Below are positions 17,610 to 25,918 of a stretch of 63,963 bases of DNA, one piece after another. The stretch spans positions 1-63,963 of the forward strand of contig CAZTFV010000001.1 in the NCBI GenBank assembly GCA_964613075.1, given 5' to 3'. Position 1 is the stretch's first letter. Every line of letters begins with the position of its first letter. Made by a program: the position numbers and the translations under genes. Under the pieces are notes generated by a model. The model was not told where the DNA came from and did no database searches. It saw only the letters and a list, made by a program, of their open reading frames with translations. This DNA is from CAYWEP01 sp964613075 (GTDB lineage: Bacteria; Patescibacteriota; Microgenomatia; Levybacterales; UBA12049).

Positions 17610-18449
17610 CTACAAAGCAATGTCAAAAGAGAGATCAAGCGCTTTCACGCTATGCGTTAGGGCGCCAACAGAAATATAATCAACGCCTGTCTCGGCAATA
17701 AGCTTTACATTGTCAAGCGCAACTCCGCCTGATGCTTCTGTCTTACATCTCCCGTTTACCAACCGTACTGCCCGCTGCATATCCGCAACCGAAAAATTAT
17801 CAAACATTATCCAGTCTAAGCTGCTTGCTGCTGCCTCTTCTACCTGATCAAGATTTTCTGTTTCTACCTCTATTTTCGCGTCAAGATTGTTTGCTTTTTT
17901 GTATGCCAAACATGCCGCAACAGCTTTTGCTATCGATCCGGCAACAGCAATATGATTGTCTTTTATTAAAAACATATCATAAAGCCCCACCCGGTGGTTC
18001 TCCGCACCGCCGATTTTAACCGCCATCTTATCCAATACTCGAAGACCAGGAACTGTCTTTCGCGTGTCAAGAATCTTCGCCTTTGTATGAGAAATTTCAT
18101 CTACATACGCTCTTGTCAAAGTTGCAATCCCACTCATTCTTTGTAAGAAATTAAGTGAAGTCCGCTCTGCGATCAGCAAGGGAGACGCCTTACCCATTAC
18201 GTTTGCAACCTTATCTCCCTTATGCACCCTGTCCCCTTCTTTACAGAGAGGTTCAAACTTTACCTCAGGATCGACTATTATAAATACTTCTTTTACTACT
18301 GCAAGTCCTGCAATTACTCCTTCTCCTTTTATGACAAACTCTCCTTTCGCAGTTGCATCGACCGGAATAATCGCACTAGTCGTAATATCCCCAGACCTCA
18401 CGTCTTCGTCTAACGCTCGCTTGATCGTTTCAATAACTACCTTATCCAT
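17610..18449 (-). CDS. nadC: Quinolinate phosphoribosyltransferase
   Basis: About 279 residues from the ATG at 18449 (MDKVVIETIK); an ATG four codons earlier is possible. Motifs LNFLQRMSGIATLT and DTRKTVPGLR with KIGGAENHR identify NadC. It converts quinolinate and PRPP to NaMN, the substrate of NadD. The start overlaps the stop of the upstream unknown gene by 8 bases, implying coupling. No nadA or nadB is present in the window. Confidence 0.93.
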   Translation of the reverse strand: MDKVVIETIKRALDEDVRSGDITTSAIIPVDATAKGEFVIKGEGVIAGLAVVKEVFIIVDPEVKFEPLCKEGDRVHKGDKVANVMGKASPLLIAERTSLNFLQRMSGIATLTRAYVDEISHTKAKILDTRKTVPGLRVLDKMAVKIGGAENHRVGLYDMFLIKDNHIAVAGSIAKAVAACLAYKKANNLDAKIEVETENLDQVEEAAASSLDWIMFDNFSVADMQRAVRLVNGRCKTEASGGVALDNVKLIAETGVDYISVGALTHSVKALDLSFDIAL

Positions 18450-19101
18450 AACGCGGACCATATCTTCTCGTAAATTCTAGTGCGGGTTGAAAAACAAGTC
18501 GTTCTTCCTGCAATCTACCTATTGACGTCTTTACTTGATCGGGTGCAGCATCATGAGCCTGTGCCAAAAAACCTCTAACCTCAATAGGTAAAGGCAAAGG
18601 TATTTCAGAAAAACCCCAGCGGCCAGCTGCGGAGGCTAGAGAATCATCAGTCACTCCCGCTACGTATAATGGATTAAGCTTATGTTTATGTATATATTCC
18701 GCAATAAGCCTTAATGAACTGGTCACATTTGTAAATGATGGTGTTATTGAACCTATTGATTGTGGGATATGAAGATCTACATAAGGGGCGCCTGTTGGTA
18801 AAAACATTCCTGACTCCGCATCAATAAGATCGAAAAAGGCTTTATTATTTACAACATTGAAGATACCTATCTGTTGTTGATAATAACGACGATCAATTGC
18901 TACACCGGTAAAGTCATCTTCCACAAGCTCTACAGCTCCTGGCTCTTTCCTTCTAAATCCAATATAGTCAAGATAGCCACCAATATTATTACGAGCCTGC
19001 CTGGAGCCTTTTTTAGGAATTGCTTCTAAATATCTTAGTATTAATGTACCAACAACCTCTACGCGCTGTGGCTTAAGCTCTTTTATCTGAGTCATAAACA
19101 A
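18442..19101 (-). CDS. Uncharacterised protein upstream of nadC
   Basis: 219 residues, soluble. YVAGVTDDSLASAAGRWGF near residue 150 recalls the last helix-strand of acetyltransferase-like folds, but the rest does not convince me. It is translationally coupled to nadC and only 19 bases from rpsI, so it is probably co-transcribed with the end of the ribosomal cluster or with nadC. Function unknown. Confidence 0.75.
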   Translation of the reverse strand: MFMTQIKELKPQRVEVVGTLILRYLEAIPKKGSRQARNNIGGYLDYIGFRRKEPGAVELVEDDFTGVAIDRRYYQQQIGIFNVVNNKAFFDLIDAESGMFLPTGAPYVDLHIPQSIGSITPSFTNVTSSLRLIAEYIHKHKLNPLYVAGVTDDSLASAAGRWGFSEIPLPLPIEVRGFLAQAHDAAPDQVKTSIGRLQEERLVFQPALEFTRRYGPRYG

Positions 19102-19119
19102 ATAAGAGCGAATATGACA

Positions 19120-19608
19120 TTACCGCTTTGGAGATTGCTTTTCGCGGCGGGATTTGCCTCCCATACCGACTTTTCGTCGCTCTTTAACGCGTGCATCACG
19201 AGTAAGGAAACCTTTTTTCTTAAGAACCGCTCTGTATTGTGCAGCATCTGCTGTGCTTAATGCATTGGCAATACCATGCACAACTGCTTGCAACTGTCCG
19301 GCAGGGCCGCCGCCCTCCACTTTTATGGTAAAGGTGTATTTATTCTGTGCATTCGCAACGCGAAGCGGCTCTGAGTAGATATACCGTGCAGTCTCGCCGC
19401 TGAAATATTCAGAAATCGGCTTTTGGTTAACAACCATATCACCTTTCTTGACCGCAACGTCTTTCCACACCATCCCATCTTTGACTGTGGTATACAATCG
19501 GATACGTGCAACCGCTTCCCGCCGTCTCCCAACAGCGAAGACGAAGTCTCTTTTCTGTGTTTTAATTTGTTTGTCGTTATTTATTTTTTCTACGTTCTTT
19601 TCAGCCAT
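19120..19608 (-). CDS. rpsI: Ribosomal protein S9 (uS9)
   Basis: 162 residues from the ATG at 19608, preceded by GAGG at a good distance; an ATG at 19626 is less likely. The core begins at FAVGRRREAVARIRLY and ends GKSRREKQSPKR, with the arginine-lysine tail that reaches the P-site tRNA. It has an ~25-residue N-terminal extension. It is the last gene of the ribosomal cluster, after rplM as usual. Confidence 0.97.
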   Translation of the reverse strand: MAEKNVEKINNDKQIKTQKRDFVFAVGRRREAVARIRLYTTVKDGMVWKDVAVKKGDMVVNQKPISEYFSGETARYIYSEPLRVANAQNKYTFTIKVEGGGPAGQLQAVVHGIANALSTADAAQYRAVLKKKGFLTRDARVKERRKVGMGGKSRREKQSPKR

Positions 19609-19620
19609 TATTATTTCCTC

Positions 19621-19690
19621 AGTCAAAAGTTATAAGTTATGAGTCCTAAGTAAGTTGACTTAGGACTTAGCACTTAAGACTTAGGACTTA
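19621..19690. repeat. Heptad-phased inverted array (rplM-rpsI)
   Basis: Ten seven-base units in perfect phase: the first five follow AGTNNNA and the last five follow NNACTTA, the complement. The array overlaps the 3' end of rplM, so its last codons (ISPKS) and stop come from the repeat. A near copy is at 32680-32749. Confidence 0.8.
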
Positions 19691-20108
19691 TCTTAAATTT
19701 ATCCTCATAGGTATGCTCTGCGCCAGCAAATACAAATAACCTTCCTAGCATTTTATCACGTAATCTATTCTGCGCCAGCATGCCTTTGACTGCGTGAATC
19801 ATTATCTCCTCTGGCTTTCTTGCACGCAAATCCCGAAGCGACTCTGCCTTAAATCCGCCCGGATAACCGGAATGACGGTAATACATCTTCTTCTCTTCTT
19901 TTTTACCCGTTACCGCAACATCCTTCGCATTGATAACAACCACATAGTCACCGCAATCAAGATTCCGGACAAAATAAGGTTTCCCTTTCCCCATCAAAAG
20001 CTTAGCAATCTCAGTTGATACTCTCCCGAGCGTCTTGTCTTTTACATCAACAACATGCCACTCTCTTTTAATATCAGATAATTTAGTCGCCTGCGTAATA
20101 TGCTGCAT
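19674..20108 (-). CDS. rplM: Ribosomal protein L13 (uL13)
   Basis: 144 residues, usual length. WHVVDVKDKTLGRVSTEIAKLL near the start and VVINAKDVAVTGKK are L13 signatures. The last codons (ISPKS) lie in a heptad repeat array, so the natural C-terminus has been replaced or extended by repeat DNA. The start overlaps the rplQ stop by one base. Confidence 0.97.
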   Translation of the reverse strand: MQHITQATKLSDIKREWHVVDVKDKTLGRVSTEIAKLLMGKGKPYFVRNLDCGDYVVVINAKDVAVTGKKEEKKMYYRHSGYPGGFKAESLRDLRARKPEEIMIHAVKGMLAQNRLRDKMLGRLFVFAGAEHTYEDKFKISPKS

Positions 20109-20665
20109 TATTTTGCCTCCTTCTTAACTGTCTTTTTTGCTTTTTTCGTTCCCTTTTTACCCTTTAAATCTCTATCACTCAGTCTCTTTGTCTCTTTATC
20201 TCCATAAACAGCCTCCGCCACTGCCTCATCCGCACTCACCTTTTCTGTCTTCTTTTTATCTGACTTCTGTCCTCCAACCTCTGACTTCCGACCTCCGACT
20301 TCTGAAATCTGACCTCTTTCCACCCACTCTATAAACGCCATTCTTGCATTATCCTTAAGTCTGTTACCGACCTTTACAATTCTGGTATACCCGCCCGGTC
20401 TGTCTGCAAATCGCGGCGCAATATCGATAAGCATCTTTTGCATTGCGTCCTTTGTCAAAAAAGGCTGCAGAAGCATCTCTGCCTCCGGACCGCCCCGCTT
20501 TGCCTTGGTAACCAATTTCTCAATGTATGGCTTTACCGCTTTTGCTTTTTCTTCCGTAGTGGTTATCCGCTCCGAAAGTACCAAAGACGACGCCAACCCC
20601 TTAAACAAAGCCTTTCTCTCATTAACATCCCGCTTAAATTTTCGACCGAATACATTCTTTCGCAT
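20108..20665 (-). CDS. rplQ: Ribosomal protein L17 (bL17) with extended tail
   Basis: 185 residues against ~120 usual. Residues 1-115 form the L17 core (NERKALFKGLASSLVLSERI). The extra ~70 residues are charged, and residues ~120-140 (SEVGGRKSEVGGQKSDKKK) are encoded by a seven-base phased array (20262-20315), so repeat expansion made part of the tail. The lysine-rich end could contact rRNA. Confidence 0.96.
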   Translation of the reverse strand: MRKNVFGRKFKRDVNERKALFKGLASSLVLSERITTTEEKAKAVKPYIEKLVTKAKRGGPEAEMLLQPFLTKDAMQKMLIDIAPRFADRPGGYTRIVKVGNRLKDNARMAFIEWVERGQISEVGGRKSEVGGQKSDKKKTEKVSADEAVAEAVYGDKETKRLSDRDLKGKKGTKKAKKTVKKEAK

Positions 20666-20667
20666 AA

Positions 20668-20800
20668 TACAAAAAATCAGTTATCAGTTCTCGGTTTTCC
20701 GTTCTCGAATCTTAGTCTACCGGTTTATCTGTTCATCCGACCGAAAGACTGAGAACTGGCTAACAAAAATCTGAAAACTGACAACTGAAAACAGATAACT
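20668..20800. repeat. Heptad-phased array (rpoA-rplQ gap)
   Basis: Left part has units like CAGTTAT, CAGTTCT, CGGTTTT; right part has AACTGAC, AACTGAA, AACAGAT in the complementary sense. The whole 138-base gap is repeat; no gene is seen. Confidence 0.7.
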
Positions 20801-20803
20801 GAA

Positions 20804-21727
20804 TTAAACCGGCAGTGAAACTCCCTTTTCTTGCAGTTTATCTTCAATAACGGAAATTGACTTACCTCCCATGTTACGCATGGATATAAGATCTTTCTTC
20901 GGAGTTTTTAACAATTGACCAACCGTCTCTATGCCTCCGTTACGAAGCGAATTATAAATTCGAGTAGGCAAATCAAGCTCATCAACTGTTAGATTCAATA
21001 ATTCATCCGAGACACTTGTGGTAGCTGCTGTCGTCTCAACCGCGCCTGTTTCTTGAGGTTGATATACCTGTAAAAATGCCGAAGCAAGGATCTTTGCTGC
21101 TTCATCAAGCGCTTCTTTCGGAGCAACCGTACCGTTGGTCCAAATCTTAAGCACTAACTTATCAAGGTTTGTCTGTCGTCCGACACGAGTTGCTTCAACT
21201 GAATAATTGACCCGTTTAATAGGAGTAAAAATCGCATCCGTGGGGATAACACCAAGCGTGCTCGTCCGGCGATCCTCAGCCAAAGAATATTCAAGCCCCT
21301 TCTCAACCGTCATTTCCATATCAAGCTTTGACTTGGGTCCTGAAAGAGACCCCAGGTATTGATCTGTATTCACAACTTCAACCCCATCCGGCAGCTCCAA
21401 ATCACCGGCAGTAATTTCTTTTGAGCCTTTCACCGAAAGTTTAATTGTTGCACTGGGTCTTATATCTGAAAGACGCAGATTAAGCTGTTTAATATTCAAC
21501 AGAAAATCAACAACATTTTCCTTAAGACCCGGGACTGTTGAAAATCGGTGCTTCACACCGGAAATTCTAACCGATGTGATTGCTGCCCCGGGAATAGAAC
21601 TGTAGAGAACCCGACGAAGTGCATTTCCGATAGTATATCCATACCCCGGCTCAAGCGGCTCCACGACGAACTCGCCGTAGTCGGGCGTAGAAGTAATCTC
21701 TTTAACGTTAAAACGAATATCCTTCAT
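20804..21727 (-). CDS. rpoA: RNA polymerase alpha subunit
   Basis: 307 residues. Alpha NTD about 1-225 (dimerisation and beta/beta' binding; GYTIGNALRRVLYSSIPGA), linker, and alpha CTD with TRIYNSLRNGGIETVGQLL and MRNMGGKSI, which contacts UP elements and activators. It sits between rpsD and rplQ as in most bacteria. Confidence 0.98.
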   Translation of the reverse strand: MKDIRFNVKEITSTPDYGEFVVEPLEPGYGYTIGNALRRVLYSSIPGAAITSVRISGVKHRFSTVPGLKENVVDFLLNIKQLNLRLSDIRPSATIKLSVKGSKEITAGDLELPDGVEVVNTDQYLGSLSGPKSKLDMEMTVEKGLEYSLAEDRRTSTLGVIPTDAIFTPIKRVNYSVEATRVGRQTNLDKLVLKIWTNGTVAPKEALDEAAKILASAFLQVYQPQETGAVETTAATTSVSDELLNLTVDELDLPTRIYNSLRNGGIETVGQLLKTPKKDLISMRNMGGKSISVIEDKLQEKGVSLPV

Positions 21728-21747
21728 AATAAGACCTCATTGTACCA

Positions 21748-22350
21748 TTATCTCGAATAATATTCAATTATCTGCTGTGTATTGAATGGAACCTCGACAT
21801 CCTCATGTTTTGGCATCCGAACAAGCTTCCCTTGTGTCCCTTGTCTCTCAAGAAACGGCAGGATTTCAAACTTCTCTTTCAAAAGCGCTGTAATATCAGG
21901 ATTCTTCTGAATTTTTCCTGAAATACTGATAATATCTTGCTCTTTTACCTGATAGGATGGAATCGTCATCTTCTTGCCGTTAACCGATACATGACCGTGA
22001 GAAACAAATTGCCTCGCCATAAACCGTGTCTTGGCAAAACCCAGCCGATACACGACATTATCAAGCCTCGTTTCAAGCAATGACAAAAGCATTTCTGCCG
22101 TATCACCTTTCTGTCTCTCAACCGTCTTCACCAATCGGGCAAACTGCTTTTCCAAAATCCCATACGTTGCTTTTGCCTTTTGTTTCTCTCGAAGTTGCTG
22201 ACCAAACTCCGACAAACGTCTTTTGGCTTTTTTCCCATGAACACCGGGCGGGACATTCAACCGTCTCTGAAGCGTTGCGGAAGTTTTATCTAAAATATTA
22301 ACCCCTTCTCGTCGTGCTAATTTATGCTTTGGTCCTGTGTATCTTGCCAT
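21748..22350 (-). CDS. rpsD: Ribosomal protein S4 (uS4)
   Basis: 200 residues. S4 N-terminal domain without the usual zinc cysteines, then the S4 RNA-binding domain (LETRLDNVVYRLGFAKTR, ARQFVSHGHVSVNG). 16S assembly initiator protein. Stop-to-start overlap of one base with rpsK. Confidence 0.98.
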   Translation of the reverse strand: MARYTGPKHKLARREGVNILDKTSATLQRRLNVPPGVHGKKAKRRLSEFGQQLREKQKAKATYGILEKQFARLVKTVERQKGDTAEMLLSLLETRLDNVVYRLGFAKTRFMARQFVSHGHVSVNGKKMTIPSYQVKEQDIISISGKIQKNPDITALLKEKFEILPFLERQGTQGKLVRMPKHEDVEVPFNTQQIIEYYSR

Positions 22351-22760
22351 TACACCCTCCTTTTGCTCTTTGGCCGTGGTCCGTTGTGTGGAATCGGCGT
22401 TATGTCGGTAATCGATGCAATAGATAGTCCCGCACTTTTTATCGCCCGAAGCGACGAATCGCGCCCCACACCTGGGCCTTTGATAAAAACATCGGCTGTT
22501 TTCATTCCCTGCCCAATTGCCCGCTTCGCGGCGTCCTCAACTGCCAATGTTGCAGCATAGGGAGTTGATTTTCTGGTCCCCTTAAAACCCCTCGCGCCAG
22601 ATGAACTCCAGGCAACCGTGCTTCCTTTTTCATTTGTAATAGTAACGAGCGTATTGTTAAATGTGGCAGTAACATAGACTCTCCCATGAGGTGTCGCAAC
22701 CGTTGCCGTTTTCTTTTTAGATACTGTTTTTACTGCTGTCTTTGCTACCATAGGCTGCAT
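22350..22760 (-). CDS. rpsK: Ribosomal protein S11 (uS11)
   Basis: 136 residues, usual length. GRVYVTATFNNTLVTITN, GARGFKGTRKSTPYAA and GPGVGRDSSLRAI are S11 signatures. A start at 22751 is also possible. Part of the rpsM-rpsK-rpsD-rpoA-rplQ block. Confidence 0.98.
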   Translation of the reverse strand: MQPMVAKTAVKTVSKKKTATVATPHGRVYVTATFNNTLVTITNEKGSTVAWSSSGARGFKGTRKSTPYAATLAVEDAAKRAIGQGMKTADVFIKGPGVGRDSSLRAIKSAGLSIASITDITPIPHNGPRPKSKRRV

Positions 22761-22765
22761 ACAAG

Positions 22766-23188
22766 TTATTTACTCGCTGTCTCCTTTCCCTTCGCGACCG
22801 TCGCTGCCTCTATCTTTGCCGCTACTTCTTTCTTAATCGCGCCAATTGTTACCCTCTTACCGCGCTTTGTCCGAGCATTTGACCGTGTCCGCTGTCCACG
22901 AACCGGTAAATTATGACTGTGCCGCATACCCCGATACGTACCGCTTTCCTTAAGAATTCTGATATTTGCATACACTTCTGACCGAAGATCACCCTCAACT
23001 TTTATCTTGTCAAGAGCATTGGTAATACGCTTCTGCTCATCTTCGCTAAGGTTTTTAACCTGCGTCGCGCCATCTATCTGCGCTTTTTTTAAAATCTCAA
23101 CGACATTGCTTCTCCCTACACCATAGAGGTAGGTAAGCGCAATATCAACGCGTTTTTCATCCGGAATATTTACTCCTGCAATACGCAT
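22766..23188 (-). CDS. rpsM: Ribosomal protein S13 (uS13)
   Basis: 140 residues. Starts MRIAGVNIPDEKRVDIALTY and has the conserved GMRHSHNLPVRGQRTRSNAR segment. The tail is alanine/lysine-rich and ~15 residues longer than average. It contacts the P-site tRNA and the subunit bridge. Confidence 0.98.
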   Translation of the reverse strand: MRIAGVNIPDEKRVDIALTYLYGVGRSNVVEILKKAQIDGATQVKNLSEDEQKRITNALDKIKVEGDLRSEVYANIRILKESGTYRGMRHSHNLPVRGQRTRSNARTKRGKRVTIGAIKKEVAAKIEAATVAKGKETASK

Positions 23189-23199
23189 AATTCGTCTTC

Positions 23200-23302
23200 T
23201 TTCAAATTTAGAATTTACAATTATGAATTAAGAATTTTTCTAAGGCACTTTATTTATATGTCCTTTATTTAATTCTAAATTCTGAACTCTAAACTCTAAA
23301 TT
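23200..23302. repeat. Inverted AT-rich repeat (rpmJ-rpsM gap)
   Basis: AATTTAGAATTTACAATTATG on the left is complementary to the heptad run AATTCTA, AATTCTG, AACTCTA, AACTCTA on the right. Same phased-repeat class as elsewhere in the cluster. Confidence 0.55.
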
Positions 23303-23305
23303 ATT

Positions 23306-23419
23306 TTATCCTTGTCGTTGCTTATGCTTTGGCGTATCACAAATAACATACAGCACGCCACGCCGTTTAATAATTTTACATTTCAGACATCGTTTTTTAA
23401 CACTTGCATGCACCTTCAT
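23306..23419 (-). CDS. rpmJ: Ribosomal protein L36 (bL36)
   Basis: 37 residues, complete. Zinc ribbon with C11, C14, C27 and H32 (CLKC...ICDTPKH). It starts one base before the run of Ns, and its first part (up to 23366) is duplicated on the far side of the gap at 23521-23575, so there is one gene, not two. Position between infA and rpsM is standard. Confidence 0.95.
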   Translation of the reverse strand: MKVHASVKKRCLKCKIIKRRGVLYVICDTPKHKQRQG

Positions 23420-23420
23420 A

Positions 23421-23520
23421 NNNNNNNNNNNNNNNNNNNNNNNNNNNNNNNNNNNNNNNNNNNNNNNNNNNNNNNNNNNNNNNNNNNNNNNNNNNNNNNN
23501 NNNNNNNNNNNNNNNNNNNN
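23421..23520. other. Scaffold gap (100 N) with duplicated flanks
   Basis: Exactly 100 Ns. The 55 bases before it (23366-23420) and the 55 bases after it (23521-23575) are identical, as expected when two contigs ending in the same 55-mer were scaffolded but not merged. True distance is probably zero. The long open frame across the Ns on the plus strand is an artefact. Confidence 0.9.
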
Positions 23521-23646
23521 TTTAATAATTTTACATTTCAGACATCGTTTTTTAACACTTGCATGCACCTTCATAAGACGTAAATGGTTGAATAGTTAAA
23601 TGGTTACATGGTTCTGACATTTTAACCATTTTAGCCATGTAGCTAT

Positions 23647-23865
23647 TCATCTGTATCTGTATACTATTCTGCCTTTGGTCAAATCATATGGCGTCATCTC
23701 AATCCGAACTTTATCTCCGGGAAAAATTTTAATAAAATGCATCCGCATTTTGCCCGAAAGATGACAAAGAACAACCACCCCATCATCTAGTTCTACCCGA
23801 AATAATGTGTTGGGGAGTGATTCTCTTACCACTCCGTCTTTCTCAAATGATCCTTGATGCGCCAT
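23647..23865 (-). CDS. infA: Translation initiation factor IF-1
   Basis: 72 residues, usual length; single OB fold (GVVRESLPNTLFRVEL, GDKVRIEMTPYDLTKGRIVYR). It blocks the A site during initiation. Placed between map and rpmJ. Confidence 0.97.
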   Translation of the reverse strand: MAHQGSFEKDGVVRESLPNTLFRVELDDGVVVLCHLSGKMRMHFIKIFPGDKVRIEMTPYDLTKGRIVYRYR

Positions 23866-23912
23866 AAAGAGATCGGATAATTATAGCAAACCAGCCTCGA
23901 ATACGCAACAAG

Positions 23913-24689
23913 TTAGGCTGTCAGTATCTCCGGCTCTTTTTCAGTGATTAATACCGTTCGTTCAAAGACGCCCGAAATACTCCCATCCTTTGTCGCAATC
24001 GTCCACCCGTCACTCCCTTTATAAACAACTTCTCTTGATCCCATATTATAAATGACCTCAATCGCAATCGTCATTCCCGGCCGCAGCAGGGGAGTTTTTT
24101 CAATCGGATCAAGCAAAAATCCCGGCACCTCGGGCGCTTCATGTAATTCTCTTCCTACTCCGTGTCCAACAAGACTCCGCACGATCGAGTACCCGCCTGT
24201 TTTTTCAACAATATCTTGTATCGTTTTGGAAATGTGCCCGATTCTGTTCCCCGGCCTTACCTGCTTGATCGCTTCCTCAAGCGCCAGCTTCCCCGTCTCT
24301 AAAAATTTTTCCTTTTCTTTGTTGATTGTTGTTTGTTGATTGTTGTTTGTTGAAACCAGAATGGTTTCTGCCATATCGGTATGGAATCCTTTGTAGAAAA
24401 CCCCGCAATCAATGCCGGCAACATCGCCTTCCTTATAGGCATAGTGCGTGGGCACACCGTGAACTACCACATCATTTGTTGAGACACAAATCGCATGATG
24501 ATAGCCTTTCACTTTCTTAAAGCCGGGCGCTGCGCCTTTTTCCAAAATAAGTTTTTCAGCCAAGCTATCAATCTCAGACTCTGTAACACCAGGTTTAATA
24601 TGTACAACTACTTCAGAAAGTACCGCTGCTAAGATCCTCCCACCCTCCCGCATGGCTGCAATCTCATCCGGCTTTTTTATGTCTATCAT
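23913..24689 (-). CDS. map: Methionine aminopeptidase type I
   Basis: 258 residues. Metal ligands visible as D in GIDCGV, D in FHTDMAETI, H in GHGVGREL, E in AIEVIY and E in VFERTVLI. It removes initiator methionine. A seven-base tandem array (24319-24353, alternating TTGTTGA/TTGTTGT) is inserted in frame and encodes the NNNQQTTIN stretch just after DMAETILV, a surface loop by position. The start overlaps the upstream kinase gene by ATGA. Confidence 0.96.
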   Translation of the reverse strand: MIDIKKPDEIAAMREGGRILAAVLSEVVVHIKPGVTESEIDSLAEKLILEKGAAPGFKKVKGYHHAICVSTNDVVVHGVPTHYAYKEGDVAGIDCGVFYKGFHTDMAETILVSTNNNQQTTINKEKEKFLETGKLALEEAIKQVRPGNRIGHISKTIQDIVEKTGGYSIVRSLVGHGVGRELHEAPEVPGFLLDPIEKTPLLRPGMTIAIEVIYNMGSREVVYKGSDGWTIATKDGSISGVFERTVLITEKEPEILTA

Positions 24690-25252
24690 ACGCTTTTTCC
24701 TCTCAGTCGCTGATGCAATGCATCAAGTTTTTTATGCATTGCTTCCAAGTCAGCATTATTCTCAATCAAATAATCAGCAATCGCAATCGGTCCTCCCTTA
24801 TCTAATTTCTCAATTTCCATCACATCCCGCAGCCTTGCCTGCTTGAGAGTAAACGGACGCACCGGCCGATCCGCCAATCGTTTATATCTGAGACTGGGCT
24901 CTGCATATACATGAATTAGTTTCAAACCCGCAAATATACCCTGCAAATACGTATATTCTGCCCACGAATAAAGACCATCAATAGCCAGAATATTCGTATT
25001 CCCGATACGTTCCTCTATTTTTGGCCTTACTTTTATGGCATATGCGGCCATACCCAATTCTTTTCGGATTTTCTCCCGATACATCTGCTCATTTTCTGGC
25101 GTAACCGGCAAAGAAAGAGCTGCTAACCCCTCATCGGTAATATCGCCGAATCTGATAAAAGGAATTCCGATCTTGGATAGATAAGAAGTTGCCTCTGATT
25201 TCCCGGCACCCGGCATACCCACCAGAGCGAGGATAAGTGTATTATTGGCCAT
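24686..25252 (-). CDS. Nucleotide kinase, dephospho-CoA-kinase-like
   Basis: 188 residues, P-loop GMPGAGKS near 12-19, IDGLYSWAEY near 95, and basic RLADRPVRPF around 127. It resembles CoaE-like and archaeal UPF0200 kinases rather than canonical CoaE; the substrate is uncertain. It sits between adk and map, overlapping both (11 and 4 bases), so it is translated with them. Confidence 0.8.
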   Translation of the reverse strand: MANNTLILALVGMPGAGKSEATSYLSKIGIPFIRFGDITDEGLAALSLPVTPENEQMYREKIRKELGMAAYAIKVRPKIEERIGNTNILAIDGLYSWAEYTYLQGIFAGLKLIHVYAEPSLRYKRLADRPVRPFTLKQARLRDVMEIEKLDKGGPIAIADYLIENNADLEAMHKKLDALHQRLRGKSV

Positions 25253-25790
25253 TGCCTTTTATTTTACGCATTATTTCTTTATGAATCTCCTCAATGCTTT
25301 GCTCGCCGTCAATTTCTATAAATTTCCCTTTTTTCCGATAATACTCAAGTACCGGCTCTGTAAACTTATGAAAAAGGTTGATTCGTTTTCGGATAGCAGG
25401 GAGCGTTTCATCTTCGCGTACTTCTCCTCTGCGGCCTGAGATCCTCCACAGCGATTCTTTGTCGCTTATTTTCAAATAGATAACGGCATCAATGCCGTTT
25501 TTAAATTTCTCAGCTTGCGTTACTGTCCGGGGAAATCCATCAAGAATGTACCCATTTTTGTATTCAGGACGGGACAGATATTCACTTACTATCTTTAGTG
25601 TTTTTGCATCTGGAATAAGCAGCCCTGCAGTCATAACGACTTTTATCTGTTGTCCCAATGGAGTATGTTCTTTTGCAATTTTTCGAAAGATATGTCCTGT
25701 TGAAAGATACGGTACGCTTAATTTCTCTGCTAACAACTGTCCCTGTGTTGATTTTCCAGACCCTTGAATACCGATCAATATGATCTTCAT
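25242..25790 (-). CDS. adk: Adenylate kinase
   Basis: 182 residues, short-LID form. P-loop GIQGSGKST near residues 7-15, LDGFPRTVTQAEKF at ~84 and a reduced lid around RISGRRGEVREDE. It equilibrates ATP, AMP and ADP. The usual secY-adk-map order is kept. Confidence 0.93.
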   Translation of the reverse strand: MKIILIGIQGSGKSTQGQLLAEKLSVPYLSTGHIFRKIAKEHTPLGQQIKVVMTAGLLIPDAKTLKIVSEYLSRPEYKNGYILDGFPRTVTQAEKFKNGIDAVIYLKISDKESLWRISGRRGEVREDETLPAIRKRINLFHKFTEPVLEYYRKKGKFIEIDGEQSIEEIHKEIMRKIKGNGQ

Positions 25791-25794
25791 AATA

Positions 25795-25915
25795 GTTTTT
25801 GATGTTAGACGCTAGAAACTAGATGTTAGAATTTGATGTTAGACATTAGAAGTTTGAAATATCTACCTTCCAACTTCAAGGTCCAGCTTCTAGCTTCTAT
25901 CGTCTAGCCTCAACT
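25795..25915. repeat. Heptad-phased inverted array (secY-adk gap)
   Basis: Units such as GTTAGAC, GCTAGAA, ACTAGAT on the left; TTCTAGC, TTCTATC, GTCTAGC on the right as complements. It fills the entire gap. Confidence 0.65.
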
Positions 25916-25918
25916 CAC

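Noticed and set aside
23312..23599. Plus-strand ORF across the N gap
   Set aside because: It is antisense to rpmJ and only open because Ns are read as sense codons.
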